A stretch of DNA of 64,000 nt from Argentina anserina (taxonomy: Eukaryota; Streptophyta; Magnoliopsida; Rosales; Rosaceae). The notes beneath the pieces were generated by a model, which was not told the origin of the DNA, did not search any database, and worked only from the letters and a program-made list of their open reading frames with translations. Below are positions 22,101-34,414 of this stretch, in pieces. Position 1 is the stretch's first letter. Each line of letters starts with the position of its first letter. The translations under genes were made by a program, and so were the position numbers. Location of the stretch: positions 21,514,001 through 21,578,000 of the forward strand of contig NC_065872.1 of the NCBI RefSeq assembly GCF_933775445.1. The letters run 5' to 3'.

Positions 22101-23095
22101 GTTAAACAACGACAAGTGTGGTCCGTGGACCAACTGTACCGATATTGTCCCAACTTAGCCACCTCACAAGTGTTGGGTTTTAATCACAAAAGGTCTCAGT
22201 ACAATTAGTTATTATTCACCCACTTATAAACTTTATTTTCTTTGTCCCTTCTTAAATATGGGATATCTCCTCTCCAACACGCCCCCTCACATGCAACCTA
22301 ATTTTTAGGTCTGCACGTGACAGATTAACATCCCACATACTGGGACGAAATAAACCAAGGTCCAGTAACCAACGACACTTGATGACCATCCAATCGGAAA
22401 CTCTCCAATGGCACCCATCTTGTGCCCATGACAAAGTGGCACCAAACTCGGGCCCACGACAAAGTGGCACCAAACTCGGGCCCACGACAGATTGGAGGTG
22501 CGACTGGAGAGGGACCTGCTCTGATATCATGTTAAACAGCGACAAGCGTGGCCCGTGGACCAACTGTGCCGATATTGTCTCAATTTAGTCACCTCACACG
22601 TGTTGGGTTTTAATCACAAAAGGCCTCGGTACAATTGTGTATTATCCACCTACTTATAATCTCTATTTTATTTGTCACTTCTTAGATGTTGGATCTCTCT
22701 TCTCCAACACGCTCCTCACGTGCAACCTAATTTTTAGGTCTGGACGTGACAGATTAACATCCCACATACTGGGACGAAAGAAACTAAGGTCCAGTAACCA
22801 ACGACACTTAGTGGTCATCCAATCGAAAACCCTCTGATAGCATGACAAAGTGACACTCAACTTGGGTCCACGAAAGATTGGAGGCGCGACTTGAGAGGGA
22901 TCTGCTCTGATACCATGTTAAACAGTGACAAGCGTGTCCCGTGGACCAATTGTACCGATATTGTCTCAACTTAGCCACCTCACAGGTGTTGGGTTTTAAT
23001 CACAAAAGACATCAGTACAATTGGTTATTATCCACCCACTTATAAGCTTTATTTTCTTTGTCACTTCTTAGATGTGGGATCTCTCATCTCAAACA
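22101..23095. repeat. Three-copy tandem repeat (430 and 386 bp, third partial)
   Basis: The phrase gttaaacarcgacaagygtg begins copies at 22101, 22531 and (with one change) 22917. Each continues with ccgtggaccaactgtaccga, cacctcacaggtgttgggtt, taatcacaaaagg and the block tccaacacgc..tcacgtgcaacctaat. Copy 1 is longer because of an internal duplication of a ~30-bp segment (gacaaagtggcaccaaactc) near 22430-22490. Copy 3 stops after the ttgtcacttcttagatgtgg block. This type of sequence is widespread in plant intergenic DNA; its origin is unclear. It is non-coding. Confidence 0.85.
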
Positions 23096-24708
23096 GAAAA
23101 ATCTTAATTAGAAATTGCAGTAGTTAGGGTACCTGTCAAACATAGAACAGAACAAAGAACATATCTTGACCCATCCAAACTTTCTATATTGAATTCACAG
23201 GACATAATTTCTGTGCCTATAGTCTAAAATATAAAAATTGAACTATATACAAAAGTAGAACCAAATAAACAAAAAAACATAAAGTTCACTTCCACCTAGC
23301 CCTTTAAATGAACACTATACTAATACAATTTTCACTTTCAATGTCCTTGACAAGTTGTGTTCATTATTTCATATATGTTTCTATGTTCTACATTTGGGTT
23401 CATCTGATCTTAAAGCATTCATCTACTTTTGCTTTCTTTCTTTTTTAGTACTAGCAAGTTACTGCAATTATATTGATTATCCACGTCCATAGTTGTCAGC
23501 CTCCTTTGGAACAGAATATTGTCATTACTTGGGGAAGACATCTGACCATTATGTATCCTGCATTTATTGAAGTTTGCTCTGCCTTGCCGTAAAAATATAT
23601 ATCCCATTATGTCTACAACATTTTATGCTCCTCTTTTTAAGTCTGAAACTGTAGCCATCTAGTATGTACCAAAGACAGCAATCAACATTATAGATGCTAA
23701 TTTATACATTCTGTGTCCCAATATAAACAATAGTTATCTTGGACTAGGAGCTGTTGTTTTCTTGTACAGGGATGTGCAGCTAGCAACTCATGGCCACAAA
23801 ATATATATCTATCTTTATGTGGACAAAATAGGAGTTGTAGCTAGTAACTTATTGCTTAGAATAGCATTGCTTGTGAACATAGAACTTCATTGTTTGATGT
23901 GTTAAAAAAAAACAATATCTAGTAACCCATGCATACCGATTACTTATGATATTGAAGAATTCCTCATCTGTATAAAATTTTCTAACACATTCAACTAGAC
24001 ACAGATCATCGTCTTCATCAGACAATTCTCCTTGATTTTTATCCGCGACTCGGATTTGCATACTAATTTAAGGTCGTTATAGCATTTTCATACTAGTACA
24101 TTGATTTGGCTTCAATTTCATTAATATGAAAATTCCAGATCTTTATTTGCTCTAGTGATTAATAGCGTTTGAACTCTCTTATCCTTTCCCAATCAATGCA
24201 AGGGTGATGTGTGGTTACGGAACAATTGAAATCAACTATACCATGATAAAGTCCTGCTATAAATCCTAGACTATTTTATTAGAACCATGTTTTCCGTTAA
24301 CATGTATTTAACTAGAAGTACTTGGATTATCATAAGGAAGGAAAATGCCTTAGAATAACTGATCACTCTACTTTTAAATAGACAAATACAATGTATATGG
24401 CTAGTTGATTTAGACAGTGATAAGTAAGCGAAGAACAATGCATCACTGGAAATGATCATTTTACTTATCATGTACAGGACCCTGGTCATGTGTCTCAAAG
24501 TTAAAATTTGAATGAATACATGTTGATATTATATGCTATTTTCCTATTCTATTGCCTACTTGATTAAAGCAGATTTTGGTTATCTTTATTTTATGTGATA
24601 TCATTTTCTTTCTCGTATAAGAAATTCTAGTTTTGTTTTTCATTTTATTTTATTTTTTGTCGACAGTAGGTGATATCAAGTCTGGTTAGTGCACACCTGC
24701 AGCATATA
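23096..24708. other. Non-coding DNA upstream of the FAR1-like gene
   Basis: AT-rich. One minus-strand open frame ending at 24061 starts MQIRVADKNQGELSDEDDDL and continues CLVECVRKFYTDEEFFNII up to a possible donor near 23941. It is acidic and could be a lone exon, but I see no partner exon and do not call a gene. A 5' terminal repeat of a MULE could lie here; I could not identify one. Confidence 0.35.
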
Positions 24709-25316
24709 TGGATTCTAATAGTGACCACATGTCTAGAACTGAAGACTGATGATGATATTGAAGAATCCAAGGAGGTGTCAGAATCTGTTCAAATGCAAGT
24801 TTGCGCATTTTTCAGAGGGAAGCCCTATAAGAATCTGACATTTGAGGATATGAAGGATGTTGAGTTTGAAACAATTGACGAAGTGGAAAACTTGTACTCT
24901 TACTATTCATTTGCGAAGGGGTTTAGCATGAGGAAGAGTAGAATGAACAAGAACCGTGCAGGTATTGTAGTTCTTAGAAGAGACCTCGTTTGCTCCAAGC
25001 AAGGTGTGAGAGAAGAGAGTGGCAAGAGTGACAAGAAATATACTACTGATTTTGACGATGCCAGTTTGAAGGGGGTTCCTGATGGTAGACCGGTGAATAT
25101 GAAGAGGAAGTGTGACATGACCAATTCATTTGTGCATAACTCTAACAAGAAATGTGTTAGAAGCACCCGCAAAGAATCAAGAGAAAATTGTCTAGCAAGA
25201 TTAATCCTTCGGCGTTGTAAGTTAAGGGGGTGTACTATGCAGATGAATTCATCACCGAACACAACCATCCTTTGGTTAAACCTCAGCACCGTCAGTTTGT
25301 AAGATCACACCGGCAT

Positions 25317-25321
25317 GTAAG
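25317..25321. repeat. Target-site duplication GTAAG, left copy
   Basis: GTAAG precedes the solo LTR; the same pentamer follows it at 26877-26881. Removing LTR plus one copy restores the FAR1 frame (RSHRHV followed by RHNDLAQVNALRKV). Confidence 0.9.
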
Positions 25322-26876
25322 TGATATGTTCACAATGTGTTATACTTTTAGGCCTCGTAATTGTGATATCCATGTCTAGTTCTTCATGTTTTTAGTTCTT
25401 TTACTTAATTTGATGTCATGTAGGTGTGAAGAGCAAATATGAGGAAAAAGTAGCAAAACAAGAGGAAAGACATTAAAGAGGAATTCATGATGCTGAAACA
25501 GTAGAAGCCCCTGCAGAACTGTCAACTTTGAGGATTAAACTGTACCGATCCAGAAGGAACTAGAGGATGTGTCCTATATCAAAAGAAAGCCCTGGATGTC
25601 TACTTTACGGAGGATTTTACGGCTCGTGATTCCGATATTCCTAGAGGAAGATATGGCAATTTGAGTACGAGCAGTTCAGATTACGCGCAAATCTGCTATG
25701 TGTTATATTAGCTCGAGTTTTGAAGGCCTGAATGACTCGGCAAAATTCCAGGATAATTAATACATTATTAAGGACTGTCTAAGAGCCCAATCCATATTCT
25801 CTTAGAGTTTGACCCGTACTACAATACCCTATTGGAGTCAAAATCATAAAAGCCTTGTGCAAGAAGGAAAAGATATGCTTATATATATATAAGATTGTGA
25901 CAACCAGGGGGGATTATTCTGGACAGACGAAGACCATTCCATACAAGAGGGAGAAAAAGTGCTGCTGCCATCACAACCATTCCTTACTCATTCATTCAGT
26001 TTTCTTAAGTTTTTAATATATTTGCTATGTTTTCTAAAAGCATGAGTAGCTAAACTCCTTTTCTAGGGCTAGGATGAGGCCCTAGCATGACTGTCTACAT
26101 GTTTTGATATTCAATTGATGGATTACTAGTTTCTTTTAGATAAATTCTTAATCTCTACATGATTTGTTGCTTATGTTAAAGTTCTATTGATTCACGACCT
26201 TTAAGCTTTGCATCTAGCTATTAGAAGAAGAATTTGAGGCGTACCTGCGATATAATTCTATTTAGCTTCTTGAGATTAAGTATTGTGAATTACATTATTG
26301 CCGTAACTGGAGTAGTGGGTTGCATGATTCCCTTGTTTTCTAAACTTAATGAGTCCTATGTGTTAAATTTATGCCGTACCTGGATAGATTGCATGTTAGG
26401 ATATACGACCTCTGCCGTACCTGGAGAGTATCATACGTAAGGAAAACTTGGTCTAAGTGTCGTACCTGGACTTAGATACGTGAATTGTTATCTTTAGAAT
26501 CAAAAGAATCCGTTAGTTATGTCAAACAGTAGATAGGATTGTTTGTGGTTGATTCCGACACCCTAGGCTCATCGTCATCATATAATCACTTCTAATCTTT
26601 AGACTTATTGTGTTTTCACACTTGGTAACTTTGTTTTTTTTAGTTAGTTTCTTGTTATATTAAAGTCTCTCAAAACCCAAAAATCATAAGAACAATTTTA
26701 TTTAAAGTCGCTTTGTTTGTTTTAGTTCATGTGTGTTTCTGGTTTTTAGTATTTTTAGTAGTGAGTAATTTAGGTTTTCATACTTTGAATTAAGCTAATA
26801 TCCTCGTGGGAACGACAACCCCTCTCTTCCATATACTATATTACATCCACCCTGTATACTTGCGGGAATCACAACA
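25322..26876. mobile_element. Solo LTR of a Ty3/gypsy element, 1555 bp
   Basis: It begins TGATATG, ends CACAACA and is bounded by the duplication GTAAG. There is no coding region. The end region (ctcgtgggaacgacaacccc, later ccctgtatacttgcgggaat) is of the kind seen at the end of long plant gypsy LTRs, so I lean to gypsy. A repeated word gccgtacctgga / cgtacctgg occurs four or five times at 26240-26475. Its size and lack of internal genes fit LTR-LTR recombination having removed the rest. Confidence 0.82.
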
Positions 26877-26881
26877 GTAAG
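26877..26881. repeat. Target-site duplication GTAAG, right copy
   Basis: Identical to 25317-25321; the FAR1-like reading frame resumes here. Confidence 0.9.
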
Positions 26882-27405
26882 GCACAACGACCTTGCTCAG
26901 GTTAATGCATTAAGGAAGGTTTCAGTGAGAATATGTCGTGCTTATGAGTACTTGGTGCACCAGGCAGGAGGGTACGAGTTTGTTGGATTTACGCTGAAAA
27001 TTTTATATAATGCTTTGCAAGGAGAAAGGATGGAAATTTTGATGGATGGGGATGCACAGTCTTCTATTACTTGGATGAATATGAAAGCACTGCAAGACCC
27101 TCAATTTTCTTGCATATTAAATGTGGACGAGGAGGGAAGAGTTGCCAACATGTTTTGGAGGGATGGGTAGTCATTGACTGATTACGATGCCTTTGGTGAT
27201 GTTTTGATTTTCGATGCCACCTACAATAGCAACATATATGAAAAGCCCTTGGCAGTATTTGTCGGTTGTAACAACCACCGAGCCACAGTCCTCTTTGGCT
27301 ACGCTTTATTAGATGATGAAACAGAGGAAACTTACAAGTGGGTGATAACAGCTTTTCTGAGTTCAATGAACAAGAAAAAACTTGTTTGTGTGATCACAGA
27401 TGGTG

Positions 27406-27410
27406 CAGAT
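27406..27410. repeat. Target-site duplication CAGAT, left copy
   Basis: CAGAT precedes the gypsy 5' LTR; the same pentamer follows the 3' LTR at 42122-42126. Joining across gives VITDGAD then TMQNAV, the normal FAR1-family order. Confidence 0.92.
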
Positions 27411-28239
27411 TGTTTGGGCCTAATATAATACTCCAGTATTATCTATATTCTTTATGCTGGTGGATCGGTTATTTAGGGAAAATCTATCGAAGATCAAGAT
27501 TACATTCCATATTGGAATAGATTTCGGGACTGATGCTGTATAGAATCTGAGTTGAGTAAGGAAGGTGAATCCAAATCAACTAAGAGGTTCTCAAGACTTG
27601 ATCCGCAAGAAAGAACAATTTGTGTTCTCTATATAAAAGGTTCGAATGTGCAAAATAACACACACACAACGTCAAACAAACTATCACGCAACCGCATAGT
27701 CAAGTCTCCTCACGGAGCAAAAGTCCGATTAGCTTCGGCAACCAAGTCTCCCATCGGAGCGGAGCTACCCAGATGTACGCCTCGCACTGCATGTAGCAAC
27801 AAGTCCGATTAGTTTCTGCAACCAGAGTCAAGTCCATCGAGTCGCTAGCCTAGCTTCTAGCAAACACAAAAGTCTGCACTAGTCAGCAATTCCCTACAAC
27901 AAGAGAGTCCCGTTATCAACGACACATTATAAGCTTTGCTTTTTCCCAAGCGGTCTAAAGTAAGATCGACCATCTACTTGAGGTGGAGTGAAAGGTACCT
28001 AGCAACTCCGGTTGTGTATAGGTCATTCGAACTTCAGCGGTTTATCAGCAACTGCGGAACAATCGTTCGAGAAGAAGACAATACGTGAGCGCAATCATCA
28101 TCAAAAAGCAAGAGTTGTACCTAACTCAAAGGTACTGGCACGCCAAGCAACAACAGAGAACGAAGGTTAGAACCATCTAGGGTTCAAAACCTGGTCTTGT
28201 TGATTGTTCCCTGAGGAAATATTTTTCCCATCTCGAATA
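27411..28239 (+). repeat. 5' LTR of the Tat element (829 bp)
   Basis: Starts TGTTTGGGCCT and ends CTCGAATA (the expected final CA is mutated; the 3' LTR ends CTCGAACA). A likely TATA region is ctctatataaaaggttcgaa near 27628. It contains the word aagtctcc.. followed by aagtccgattag, repeated within the LTR. Confidence 0.9.
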
Positions 28240-28260
28240 TTTGGCACGCCCAGTGGGACA
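28240..28260 (+). other. Probable primer binding site of the Tat element
   Basis: tttggcacgcccagtgggac begins at the end of the 5' LTR, the position of tRNA primer binding. The cgcccagtggga core is typical of this position in plant gypsy elements. I cannot assign the tRNA with certainty. Confidence 0.6.
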
Positions 28261-28400
28261 GTGTCAAGATAGCAAGCCGGAATCCTTACTCGAGAGGATA
28301 TCCTCCTTGCTCGAAACCAGAGCACTCACATTGTGTTCCTCACAACACAACGACTTGCAGAGGTTTAACAGCGGTTGAGGCATTACTAAAATTTAGAGTG

Positions 28401-31313
28401 ATGGCGACACCGGAAGACATGCAAACAACTTTCAAGGAGTTGACAAAGGTAGTCAAGTCATTGGAGGAGTCATTCGGCGAGAGAATGACTGCGGTCGAGA
28501 GAACGTTGGATAATGTGTCGTAACTACAGTCGACACAGGGTCAGCATCTGGTTGAGACCAGCGACATATTGAAGAAGCTGGTTCTGAGTGCTAACGAGCA
28601 CGCGAACAATGCTCGTTTAGAGTTTGAAGGCCAGGACGAGCGGTTTAAGCAAATCGAAGAAGCGTTGGGAATACAACGGACTGTCACCGGGCTTTACGAG
28701 AAACAGAATCATGACAAGCCTAAGGCCACCAAAAAGGCTAAGTCCAACAAGAAGGTTAACGCCGGTGACAACAACGCCGGTGAAGAGGATGAAGCCGGCG
28801 ACAAAGATGATGAGGCTGACAAATTAGATGCAGAGCCTATCAAACCCGCAAGGAAAAAGAAGACGAAGGCTAAAAAGGGAAAGTTCACGTTTGGAAGTTC
28901 AAGACATTCAAATACACCCGAGTTTGAGGCAATTCAGAGGGCAGTGGCACTTCTTCAACCAAGCGGGAGACAAGAGCGTCAGCACCAGTTCCGTCGCGAG
29001 CATCAAGATGAGCATCGAGAAGAGCCTGAGAAAGAAGTAGAAGAGGGTCAGACCCTTACCAAAGAGCAGGTTCAGAAGATGATCCAAGAGAGTGTGAGGA
29101 CCATTCATGGTCATGTTGCCGCGAACATATCCTATACAAGCTCATTCCCAGAATGGGTGATAGCATGTCCTTGGCCCTCGGGTTATCAACCAATCAAGTT
29201 CCAGACTTTCTCAGGACAGGGGTCCGAGAATGCAGCTGAGCACATCTCTCGTTTTCACAGTGATTGCAGGCCATATGCATCTGATCCAGTCTTCAAGATG
29301 AGGGCTTTCGGTTCATCTCTGTCGGGACCGGCGCTATCTTGGTTCTCTAAGTTAGCACCAAGATCCATTTCAGATTGGTCCATTCTCGAGACGATGGTTA
29401 AAACAACTTTTGGAAGTGTTGAGCCTGAGGTGGATTTGTCATCTTTGACTTCCATGTATCAACAACCAATGGAGTCGGCAGTGGAGTTCCTGAAGAGGTT
29501 CAAGGTTCAGCAAGCAAAGTGCAGAACACCACTCGCGGAACAAGATGCCATTCGAATTGCTATAAAGGGTTTGGAAACCCGTCAGCGGGCCAAACATCAT
29601 GATGCCTACTTTTCTAGCATGGCAGACTTAATGAACAAGGTAGGAAGCTACCAAGTGTTCCTCAGGTAGATGGAGGATAGTGCCACAGTTCCAAAAGGTC
29701 CACCTGTGTCTTATCACCCTGGTACGTTGAAACCACGCTATGCAGTTCCATCTGGAACTAAGAGGGTTTCCACTATCTACTCGCATGTAGATCCTTTCTA
29801 CACACCATATCCATATGAAGAGCAGTGGGTCGAGGAGGTAGATGATGAAGTAGCTGCAGCGGAGATAGCCGGAAGACAGGCATTGAAGTCCAAGGCTTTG
29901 AAGATGTCTAGAGACCCTGTCAAGATTGCTACAACAGCATTCACCAAGCCTGAGTATGAGTCGTATACCTACAATTCTCACAAGACTCCAGAGATTTTAG
30001 ATGAATTGTTCGTGAGTGGAAGAGTGAAGCATGATACTGCAATGCCTACTGCAACACATATAGAAGGGAAGAAGTACTGCAAGTTCCACAACTTGTTCAA
30101 TAACCAAACAGCCGACTGTGTTAAGCTCAAGGATCAGCTACAAACCTGGATTAGTAGAGGCATGCTTAGGGTAGATACTGAAAGAGCTGCAGCATGGGTT
30201 GATATTGATTCCTTCCCTACAGTGTCAGTGGTGGAAGTTACACCATTGACAACATCTTTGAAGGCTCACCGCCCTTCCAAGTTTGCTGGATACACTTATG
30301 ATGCTTCCTTGGCTCATGAGATCTTGGACAAGCTTATTGCTGAGGGTGAAACCATTGTACCATGGACTGAGTTCCCGACTGTGGAAGAAGTTAAAGGTAA
30401 ATGGTATTGTAAGTTTCACAACGTTTGGACTCACGATACTTGTATTTGTATACAGCTCAAGGACCAGGTACATCAATGGTTAGATGAGGGAGTGTTGTCT
30501 TTTGCCTCAGAGCCCGAGCCGGGTATCAAGACAACAGCGAAAGAAGTGCCCATGGCAAAAGAGGTTGCAGGAGCCGAGCAATCTGAGCAGGGTAAACATA
30601 AAGGTGTAGTCCAGAGCAAGGAACAGGAAGTAGCAAAGGCAAGAACTTATGTCCTTTGCAATAGATGCAAGAAAGAATGTTCCATAAACTGTGACAATTC
30701 TGGTAGACACGAGGAAGCAAGAAGACATCGAAGGCCTCGCTCGCCAACGAATGGATACGAGAGGGAGAACCCTAAGAAAGCTAGAGTTCAGACAGACACT
30801 TATGCTCAAGCGCTAAAGAGGCCAAGCTCAGGTCTTGGTGGGGTCACGAACGTCCCTGGAGAGCAGAAAGTTGGGGCAAATGCGCCAAAAACTCAAACTA
30901 CGCGCGAGGCGCTGCAGCGGCCATACATACTGCCTGCACCGAGGTTGTTAAAACCAGATGTTTGGTACGTTCAAGAGCATGGAAGAGCTATTGAAGCTAC
31001 AAAGACTGAGAAGAGGAATGTGCAGAAGAGATGGGGAAGGGCCAAAAGAATGTTAGAGACGTATAACAGAGGAGAACTCTCTCGCGACCAGCTGGAACAG
31101 CCACCTTGGCTGCTGCAAGAGACAGTTGAAAAGCTTAGTATAAGGCCATACGTTCACATTCATCGGAATGATAATTACAAGAAGGAGCCATACCCCAGGA
31201 AAAGCGTTCATGATCGAATTGAACGATCAATTGAAACTGCTCCTAAGCAAAGAGTTTCAATCCATGATAGGTTGTCTTACGCATCTATTGATAGCAGGGC
31301 AGCAAATAGATAG
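28401..31313 (+). pseudogene. Tat gag, interrupted by in-frame stops
   Basis: One frame runs from ATG 28401 to 31313 with stops at 28521 (TAA) and 29667 (TAG). The N-terminus is coiled-coil-like (MATPEDMQTTFKELTKVVKS); a long charged region with AGDNNAGEEDEAGDKDDEAD follows. The gag core lies at 29150-29570 (FQTFSGQGSENAAEHISRFH, then FGSSLSGPALSWFSKL). Downstream are two copies of a Cys/His block: KYCKFHNLFNNQTADCVKLK at 30073 and WYCKFHNVWTHDTCICIQLK at 30403. The basic C-terminal part has IERSIETAPKQRVSIHDRLS. Role: virus-like particle formation and RNA packaging. Both stops fall at points where homologous text continues without a gap, so they are substitutions rather than ends. Confidence 0.82.
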
Positions 31314-31939
31314 CACAGACAGAGTGTTTCTATTCAGCAGAAACAACATCAAAGTAGTGTTGCACAACCTGCGCAATCTAAATGGGTTCCAAAGAGTTAT
31401 GTAAGTAGGCCAAGCCACCAGGAACCAGTTCCAAAGAAGATAAAGCCAAAGTTTGAATGGAAGCTGAAGATTAAAGAACCAACACCAGTGGTTCTAACAA
31501 TCAAGAACCAACACCAATGGTTCCAATAGTAAAAGAATCAACACTTGAGGTTCCAGAGATAGGCGAGGCTGTGGTAGTAGTTATTCCTCCAGAGGCCCAT
31601 CAGGAATAATCGCTAACGGAGTATCTCAGAAGCAAGTTCCCCTCGGGAACGCCAACGGGGTTAATTCCGGACGACGATATGGAAGAGCCAGGCTATAATG
31701 AGCGAGGGGTAGAACTTTCTGATCAAGAGGAAGAGCTTGAGGACATTTATGATGAAGCAATAGCAGTTACCTTAGACTGCAACATGTTTAACCTTTGTCA
31801 TGAAGATAGCATGGAGGAAGGAATACCAGGGCCAAATGCTGTTCCTAGTTGCAACATGATATTCACTTTGTCCTCGAAGTACACTCTTCTAAGGCCAATG
31901 CCATCTCATCTATTCATTGGAGGTGAGACACATGCCTAG

Positions 31940-32674
31940 GAGGTGGGTACAGTCGCAGAGTTGTCATCTACAGAGGTGCCAACTGTTGAGAAAGACACGA
32001 GGAAAGAGGGAGCTGATAAATCTCATACGATGACAGAGCTCCAAAGATTCTTTATGATGTTCACAAAGCCTACATCGACCATGACTCAGCACATTAAACC
32101 TTTATACATATCAGCTGAGATGGAAGGTAAGAGAGTGAACAAAATTCTCGTCGATGGCGGTGCAGCAGTTAGCATTATTACAGTGAAGACAGTCGAATCA
32201 CTTGGAATTGCGAAGGAAAAGGTTCTCAGTAGCAATCTTAAGGTCAGGAGTTTTGCTGGCAACTTAACTAAAACCTTGGGAGTTTTGATCCTCAAAGTCA
32301 AGATAGGACCTTCCGAGCTGTTCCAGACGTTATTTGTTACAGACAGCACAGCTCCATACAACATCATACTTGGAAGGGATTGGATACACATAGCTTATTG
32401 TGTCCCTTCTATTTTACACCAAGAAATGCTGATGTGGAATCCCGCAACTGATAAGGCAGAGCTAGTGAAAGCAGATGATAGACCATACTCAGTCGCTTTA
32501 TGCATTTTGGATGCTGAGTACTATTATGGGGACATGAGGCCTTTAGGGGTTCCTGGAATCGACACCAAGGGTCGTCCAGTTGGGGGTGACTTCTACAGAA
32601 CTGACACGATAGGGTTTAGTACAGGTCCAAGCAGATATAAACAGACCTGGCTTCATCGTGAAAACAAAAAATAA
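31940..32674 (+). pseudogene. Tat retropepsin-like aspartic protease region
   Basis: Contains ILVDGGAAVSIITVKTVESL, the active-site block of a plant gypsy protease (here DGG in place of the usual D-S/T-G), then ILKVKIGPSELFQTLFVTDS and YNIILGRDWI, the conserved GRDW flap/second-half motif. It would cut the gag-pol polyprotein in the particle. Its frame is separate from gag and RT because of stops, so it is inactive in this copy. Confidence 0.8.
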
Positions 32675-32857
32675 TCATCCATGAGTACATCACTTGCCAA
32701 AGAGTGAGAACAAGCCTATCTGTCCTTTCTCCAACGCTTATCTATTTACAGAGAGGAACATGAGGCTTGGGGGGCAGTCGCGCTAGTAGAATGCATTGAG
32801 GATGATTTAACTAAGATTCAAGGGGAGGAGGAGTTTATTCAACCAGCACCTGCAGCT

Positions 32858-33874
32858 TTGGATGACACCCCACCTAAAGTGAAAGATCCAGTGGAGAAGA
32901 TTAATCTTGGGACTACAGAAGAGTCCATGGAAGTTGGAATAAGTAAACACTTGGATGAGGAACTGAGACAATGTTTGATAGAGTTGTTGCAAGAGTTCCG
33001 CGATTGTTTTGCTGAGAAGTTTGAGGACATGCCACGCTTGTCTCCAGATTTGGTTTGCCATCGATTGCCCATAATGGAAGGTTACAGGCCTGTACAACAA
33101 AGTCCACGACGAATGAGTGCAGACACAGCAGCAGTAGTCAAGAAAGAGGTTCAAAACATGTTTCAAGCCGGTATTATTCGACCAGCTAAATATTCTAAGT
33201 GGTTGTCTAACATAGTACCAGTGCGGAAGAAGAATGGCAAAATTCGCGTTTGTGTAGACTACATGAATCTCAATGCTGCAACACCAAAAGTTGTTTATCC
33301 CATGCCCGTGGCAGATATGTTAGTAGATGCAGTCGCGGGATACGAGCTACTATCCTTTTTGGATGGCACAGCTGGTTATCATCAGATTCCTGTTTATGAA
33401 CCAGACAGACACAAAACAGCTTTTCGATGTCCAGAGTTCACTGGAGTGTTTGAGTATAACAATATGCCATTTGGTCTGACCAATGCAGGGGCTACGTACC
33501 AACGAGAAATGAACCTAATTTTCCATGATGTGCTGGGGGGCATTCTCAAAGTTTATATTGATGATGTGGTTGTCAAGTCTAAGAAGAAAAAAGACCACAT
33601 CGAGAATTTAAGGACAGTGTTCACCAGGATGAGAAAGCACTATCTCAGGATGAACCCAGCTAAATGCATTTTTGGGGTTCGAGCAGGAGACTTCTTGGGT
33701 TTCATAGTGCATGAAAGAGGTATTGAAGTTGCGGAGGATAAGGCAAAAGCGGTTCTAGATGCTCTGGCACCTAGGAACAAGAAGGAACTTCAGAGTTTGC
33801 TTGGGAAAATAAACTTCCTGCGACGCTTTATTTCTAATCAGCTGGCAAAACCGCAGTTTTTTCTCCTTTGCTAA
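32858..33874 (+). pseudogene. Tat reverse transcriptase
   Basis: An uninterrupted 338-codon segment covers most of RT: AGIIRPAKYSKWLSNIVPVR, CVDYMNLNAATPKVVYPMPV, YHQIPVYEPDRHKTAFRCPE, MPFGLTNAGATYQREM, the catalytic VYIDDVVVKSK (33551-33583, YIDD variant) and the thumb region KELQSLLGKINFLRRFIS. Function: copying element RNA into DNA using the tRNA primer. The frame breaks at 33868, just before the RNase H part. Confidence 0.92.
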
Positions 33875-34411
33875 AACTTAAAGCAGATCACGAATTTCAG
33901 TGGGGACCTGAGCAACAGGCAGCTTTTGATAAAATCAAGGAATACCTTACTCATCCACCTGTTCTTAGACCTCCACAGCCTGGAATACCGTTGAAGCTAT
34001 ACATCTCAGCTTCCCCCTACTCAATAGCAGGACTCTTATTAGAGGGGCAAGAAGATTGAACATGCAGTTTACTACCTGAGCCAGACCTTATTAGAGGCTA
34101 AAACTAGATACTCGCCAATTGAGAGGTTGTGTTTAGCTTTGTACTTTGTTGGTACTAAGCTTCGCCATTACATGTTGTCCTTTACCACGGTGGTGGTGGC
34201 ACAAACTGATTTAGTGAAGTATATGCTTACCAGACCTATGCTTAGGGGTCGAATTGGCAAGTGGATCTTGGCGTTATCAGAGTTTTCTTTACAATATACA
34301 CCTTTAAAAGCGTTTACAGGACAGGCAGTGTCCGACTTTTTGTTGCATCATCCTATTATTGAGGATATAGAAGACCAGAACTTGGTTGTTTCCTTTGTCC
34401 ACACTCAGCCT
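33868..34411 (+). pseudogene. Tat first RNase H (ancestral, degenerate)
   Basis: FQWGPEQQAAFDKIKEYLTH and LKLYISASPYSIAGLLLEGQ open the domain; after a frame break AVYYLSQTLLEAKTRYSPIE and LRHYMLSFTTVVVAQTDLVK follow, then GRIGKWILALSEFSLQYTPL. These are the tether/RNase H blocks of gypsy pol. In Tat elements this domain is known to have lost activity after acquisition of a second RNase H, present immediately downstream here. Confidence 0.75.
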
Positions 34412-34414
34412 TAG

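Noticed and set aside
23849..24061. Acidic minus-strand frame MQIRVADKNQGELSDEDDDL
   Set aside because: Could be an exon, but no partner exon, start context or family match could be shown.
27552..27812. 86-codon frame present in both Tat LTRs (27552 and 41434)
   Set aside because: Kept in both copies because they are LTR duplicates; no protein features, and it starts beside the likely LTR promoter.
28908..29981. Minus-strand frames over Tat gag (up to 117 codons)
   Set aside because: Shadows of gag; no PMD-like or other features, unlike the real antisense gene at 37545-40915.
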